From: Gulosibacter massiliensis
GTDB lineage: Bacteria > Actinomycetota > Actinomycetes > Actinomycetales > Microbacteriaceae
DNA length: 8,635 nucleotides
NCBI GenBank assembly: GCA_945901035.1
Contig: CAMDKN010000047.1
Span: 1 to 8,635, forward strand
Reading direction: 5' to 3'
This document shows, one piece after another, positions 6,311-8,635 of this stretch. Made by a program: the position numbers and the translations under genes. Positions within the stretch are counted from its first letter, which is position 1. Each line of letters opens with the position of its first letter. Under the pieces are notes generated by a model that was not told the DNA's origin, made no database searches, and saw only the letters and a list, made by a program, of their open reading frames with translations.

Positions 6311-6334
6311 TTCTCCATCATCCCATCAATGGAA

Positions 6335-7081
6335 TTAGACGCGAAGACGACGCGAGATTTCGACCGCGACGCTTCGAGCGGATTGGGCGAGTGCCTCCTC
6401 GTCCGCTTGCCCTTCGACGAAGGTCACGGCGATTGCGGCCATCGGCCAACCGACGCGGTCGACGACGGGGACCGCGATGGACGCGAAGCCGGGGGTGATT
6501 TCGCCGTTCTCGGAGGCGAATCCGCGTTCGCGCGTCGCCCGCAACACCCGCCCCAATTCACGCCGAGTCACCGACACGTCACCGCGCGCGGTGAGCGCCG
6601 CATCGTCGGGGTACAACGCCAGCACCTGGTCACGGGACATGAGCGCGAGCATCGATCGGCCACTCGCCGTCAAGTGGGCGGGAAGCCTCACACCGACGTT
6701 TGAGACAAGGGACGGCCGACCGGGGGCTCGACCTTCGACCACGTACACAACATCGCGCCCGTGCAAGACCGCGAGGTGCGCGTTTTCACCCGCGGAATCC
6801 GCCAATCGCGTGACGAGGTTTCGTCCGACCAACGCCAACGGCTCTTGCCGAACATAGCCCGTGCCCAAATCGTGGGCTCGGACACCCAGAGCCCAACGCC
6901 GATCTCCGTTGACGACGTAACCGTGATCGAGGAGAGTCGAGAGCAGGTGATACGTGGTCGACCGGGGAAGGTCGAGTGCCAGCGCGATTGTTCCCGCGGG
7001 CACACTTCCCCGTTGGCGCGCAAGATAGCTCAGTATCCGCAGGGTCGCATCCGCTGCCGGTACCTGAATTTTGTCTGACAT
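6335..7081 (-). CDS. hutR: IclR family transcriptional regulator, probable HutR of histidine utilisation
   Basis: The 248-residue regulator has an N-terminal winged helix-turn-helix: ATLRILSYLARQ (12-23), VPAGTIALALDLPRSTTYHLLSTLLDHGYV (27-56), and a wing at 57-66. The C-terminal IclR effector domain includes LPAHLTASGRSMLALM (133-148), RERGFASENGEITPGFASIAVPV (184-206) and GWPMAAIAVTF (211-221). The frame is open upstream to 7402, but that part is antisense to hutH, so the ATG at 7081 is the start. It has no Shine-Dalgarno, and a TAATCT hexamer ends 7 nt before it, pointing to a leaderless mRNA. The position divergent from hutH, 60 bp away, and a palindrome close to the HutR site recalled from Corynebacterium resistens support the HutR name. 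The effector is likely histidine or a breakdown intermediate such as urocanate (inference). pdxH follows 24 bp downstream. Confidence 0.9.
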   Translation of the reverse strand: MSDKIQVPAADATLRILSYLARQRGSVPAGTIALALDLPRSTTYHLLSTLLDHGYVVNGDRRWALGVRAHDLGTGYVRQEPLALVGRNLVTRLADSAGENAHLAVLHGRDVVYVVEGRAPGRPSLVSNVGVRLPAHLTASGRSMLALMSRDQVLALYPDDAALTARGDVSVTRRELGRVLRATRERGFASENGEITPGFASIAVPVVDRVGWPMAAIAVTFVEGQADEEALAQSARSVAVEISRRLRV

Positions 7082-7089
7082 ACCAGACA
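7072..7089. promoter_or_regulatory. Putative HutR operator (18-bp perfect palindrome)
   Basis: TGTCTG-ACATAC-CAGACA has perfect 6-bp arms around a 6-bp centre. Its inner 14 bp, TCTGACATACCAGA (7074-7087), match 13 of 14 positions of TCTGwwATwCCAGA, which I recall as the published HutR site of Corynebacterium resistens (memory, to be checked). The centre falls on the hutR start codon. It covers the predicted hutR transcription start and touches the last base of its -10, which would suit autorepression. It is centred 61.5 bp upstream of the predicted hutH start site, which would suit activation. Confidence 0.75.
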
Positions 7090-7094
7090 GATTA
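7089..7094 (-). promoter_or_regulatory. Predicted -10 hexamer of leaderless hutR promoter
   Basis: On the minus strand TAATCT (within GATAATCT) is followed by 7 nt and then the ATG at 7081, so transcription should start at the start codon. The putative operator begins where the hexamer ends. Inference from motif and spacing. Confidence 0.55.
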
Positions 7095-7129
7095 TCGGCT
7101 CGGACCCTGCCCCGCCGTCGTTGCTGGTG

Positions 7130-7135
7130 TGTAAT
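7130..7135 (+). promoter_or_regulatory. Predicted -10 hexamer of leaderless hutH promoter
   Basis: TGTAAT (5 of 6 to TATAAT) lies 6 nt before the ATG at 7142, placing the start site on the A of the start codon. There is no Shine-Dalgarno before the ATG, and the expected -35 position (about 7107-7112) has no good match, as is common for activator-dependent promoters. Confidence 0.55.
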
Positions 7136-7141
7136 CGAAAC

Positions 7142-8635
7142 ATGGTCGCCAACACAGCAGTTGTCATGGGGTCGGGACCCCTCTCGGAACATGAGTTGAT
7201 CGGCATTGCCCGTCACGGTCAGAGGATCGAACTCGACGCATCGGCGGTGCAGGCGGTCGCAACGACACGTGCCGCGATCGAGGCCCTCGCGACGGATCCG
7301 GAGCCGCACTACGGCATTTCGACCGGCTTTGGAGCCCTCGCGACCCAGTTCATCCCCGACGACCAGCGGGTGCAACTTCAGCGATCCCTCATCCGTTCGC
7401 ACGCGGCGGGAACCGGACCGGAAATCGAAACCGAAGTCATCCGTGGCCTCATGGCTCAGCGCCTCTCCACTCTCATGACCGGTCGCACCGGGGTTCGCCC
7501 CGTCGTCGTCGAAACGTACGCGGCGATGCTCAACGCCGGTATCACGCCGATCGTTTTTGAGTACGGGTCACTCGGTTGCTCGGGAGACCTCGCACCCCTT
7601 TCCCACTGTGCTCTCGCCCTCATGGGCGAAGGGCGAGTGCGCGACGCGGACGGGACGGCGATGGATTCCCGTACCGCGCTCGACGCGGCGGGCATCGAAC
7701 CGGTCGAACTGCGCGAAAAGGAAGGCCTCGCACTCATCAACGGGACCGACGGAATGACCGCGATGCTGGTGCTCGCTATCGACGACCTGCGCCACCTGCT
7801 GCGCGTCGCGGACATCGCGCTGTCCCTCTCGGTCGAAGGACTCCTCGCCACGGACCGCGTGTTCGCCGACGATCTTCAGGCACTTCGCCCACACCCCGGA
7901 CAGCGCGCGGCAGCAGCCAACGTTCGCGCCCTTCTCGCCAACAGCCCTCTCGTTGCCAGTCACGCCGGCCCGGAGGACACCCGGGTTCAAGACGCCTATT
8001 CGATTCGATGTGCCCCGCAGGTTCACGGTGCTGCACGGGATACCGTCGAGCACGCCGAGCGCGTCGCAGGGCAGGAACTCGCCTCGGCGATCGACAACCC
8101 CGTCGTCACCGTGGACTACCGGGTCGAATCGAACGGGAACTTTCACGGCGCTCCCATCGGATACGTGCTCGATTTTCTGGCCATCGCCGTTGCCGATGTC
8201 GCATCGATGAGCGAACGACGCGTCGACCGTTTTCTCGACAAGGCGCGCAGCTACGGACTCCCCCCGTTCCTCGCCCATGAGGCGGGCGTCGACAGTGGAC
8301 TCATGATCGCCCAATACACCGCCGCCGGAATCGTGAGCGAACTCAAGCGGCTGGCGATGCCCGCGTCGGTGGATTCGATTCCCTCGTCCGCGATGCAAGA
8401 GGACCACGTGTCGATGGGGTGGGCCGCCGGGCGCAAACTGCGGCGCGCGATCGACGGGCTGTCCCGCGTCCTCGCCATCGAACTACTGACCGCCGCGCGT
8501 GGCGCCGCTTTGCGTGACGTGCTCGGGTCCCCCGCAACACACCCGGTTATCGACGCCGTCAATCAGGCGAGTGGCGGACCGGGTCCCGACCGTTTCGTGT
8601 CTCCCGAGATCGACGCCGTGGTCGAGCTCGTTCAG
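7142..8635 (+). CDS. hutH: Histidine ammonia-lyase (HutH), 3' end outside window
   Basis: This enzyme deaminates L-histidine to urocanate and ammonia, the first step of histidine degradation, in the cytosol. The window holds 498 residues without a stop; only a short C-terminal piece is missing (the family has about 510-520). Active-site blocks are in order: HYGISTGFG with Tyr57, RSHAAGTG with His87, the MIO-forming region GSLGCSGDLAPLSH with the triad Cys146-Ser147-Gly148, EGLALINGTDGMTAML, DAYSIRCAPQVHGA, NGNFHGAPIGYVLDF, and MPASVDSIPSSAMQEDHVSM. The first triad residue is Cys instead of the more usual Ala; this variant is within the known family pattern. The ATG at 7142 is preceded by a TGTAAT hexamer at leaderless spacing. 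It is divergent from the hutR-like gene, and further hut genes may follow beyond the edge, but they are not visible. Confidence 0.97.
   Translation, partial: MVANTAVVMGSGPLSEHELIGIARHGQRIELDASAVQAVATTRAAIEALATDPEPHYGISTGFGALATQFIPDDQRVQLQRSLIRSHAAGTGPEIETEVIRGLMAQRLSTLMTGRTGVRPVVVETYAAMLNAGITPIVFEYGSLGCSGDLAPLSHCALALMGEGRVRDADGTAMDSRTALDAAGIEPVELREKEGLALINGTDGMTAMLVLAIDDLRHLLRVADIALSLSVEGLLATDRVFADDLQALRPHPGQRAAAANVRALLANSPLVASHAGPEDTRVQDAYSIRCAPQVHGAARDTVEHAERVAGQELASAIDNPVVTVDYRVESNGNFHGAPIGYVLDFLAIAVADVASMSERRVDRFLDKARSYGLPPFLAHEAGVDSGLMIAQYTAAGIVSELKRLAMPASVDSIPSSAMQEDHVSMGWAAGRKLRRAIDGLSRVLAIELLTAARGAALRDVLGSPATHPVIDAVNQASGGPGPDRFVSPEIDAVVELVQ

Noticed and set aside
5891..6703. Plus-strand open frame of 270 codons spanning pdxH and the 3' part of the IclR-type gene.
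   Set aside because: It crosses two well-supported minus-strand genes and their junction, and its product resembles no family I recognise.
7568..8407. Minus-strand open frame of 279 codons inside hutH.
   Set aside because: It lies entirely antisense to conserved hutH catalytic blocks and has no recognisable motifs or supported start.

Overview
This window reads as a chromosomal segment of a GC-rich actinobacterium, most likely a mycolate-type one (Corynebacterium/Rhodococcus/Dietzia relatives). The evidence is strong G/C third-position bias that creates long antisense shadow frames, actinobacterial-style TANNNT -10 hexamers lying 6-8 nt before leaderless ATG starts, and a hut regulator with an operator closely resembling the one I recall for HutR of Corynebacterium resistens. 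The species cannot be named from sequence alone. I see no mobile elements, CRISPR, rRNA or tRNA. The window is densely packed: the largest gene-free stretch is about 150 bp, at 3378-3528.

Left block (1-2699), folate (p-aminobenzoate) branch plus a membrane protein. pabB (minus, running off the left edge) makes aminodeoxychorismate from chorismate. The divergent plus-strand gene starting at 1288 is a class IV PLP enzyme of the aminodeoxychorismate lyase (PabC) type, which would convert that product to p-aminobenzoate and pyruvate. Their start codons are only 12 bp apart, and each start overlaps the other gene's predicted -10 hexamer. A DedA-family membrane protein gene follows pabC with an ATGA stop/start overlap.

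Middle block (2700-4572). A TetR-type regulator (minus) converges on dedA with no intergenic base. It diverges from a gene for an App1-type (DUF2183) phosphatidate phosphatase across an AT-rich regulatory region with inverted repeats. The layout suggests, but does not prove, that the regulator controls the phosphatase gene.

Right block (4569-8635). A minus-strand run, iclR-type hutR, pdxH and an LLM-class flavin-dependent oxidoreductase, converges on app1; the two TAG stops share one CTAG. hutR diverges from hutH (histidine ammonia-lyase, first step of histidine degradation), which runs off the right edge. An 18-bp perfect palindrome centred on the hutR start codon is the best candidate HutR operator. 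It would cover the predicted hutR start site and sits centred at -61.5 from the predicted hutH start site, which suggests autorepression of hutR combined with activation of hutH.

Nothing here amounts to a clearly new biological system. The most rewarding features are the regulatory compactness (two divergent leaderless promoter pairs, one fully interlocked) and the HutR site. Smaller oddities are the Cys-Ser-Gly MIO triad in HutH and the His replacing the second conserved Arg in DedA.
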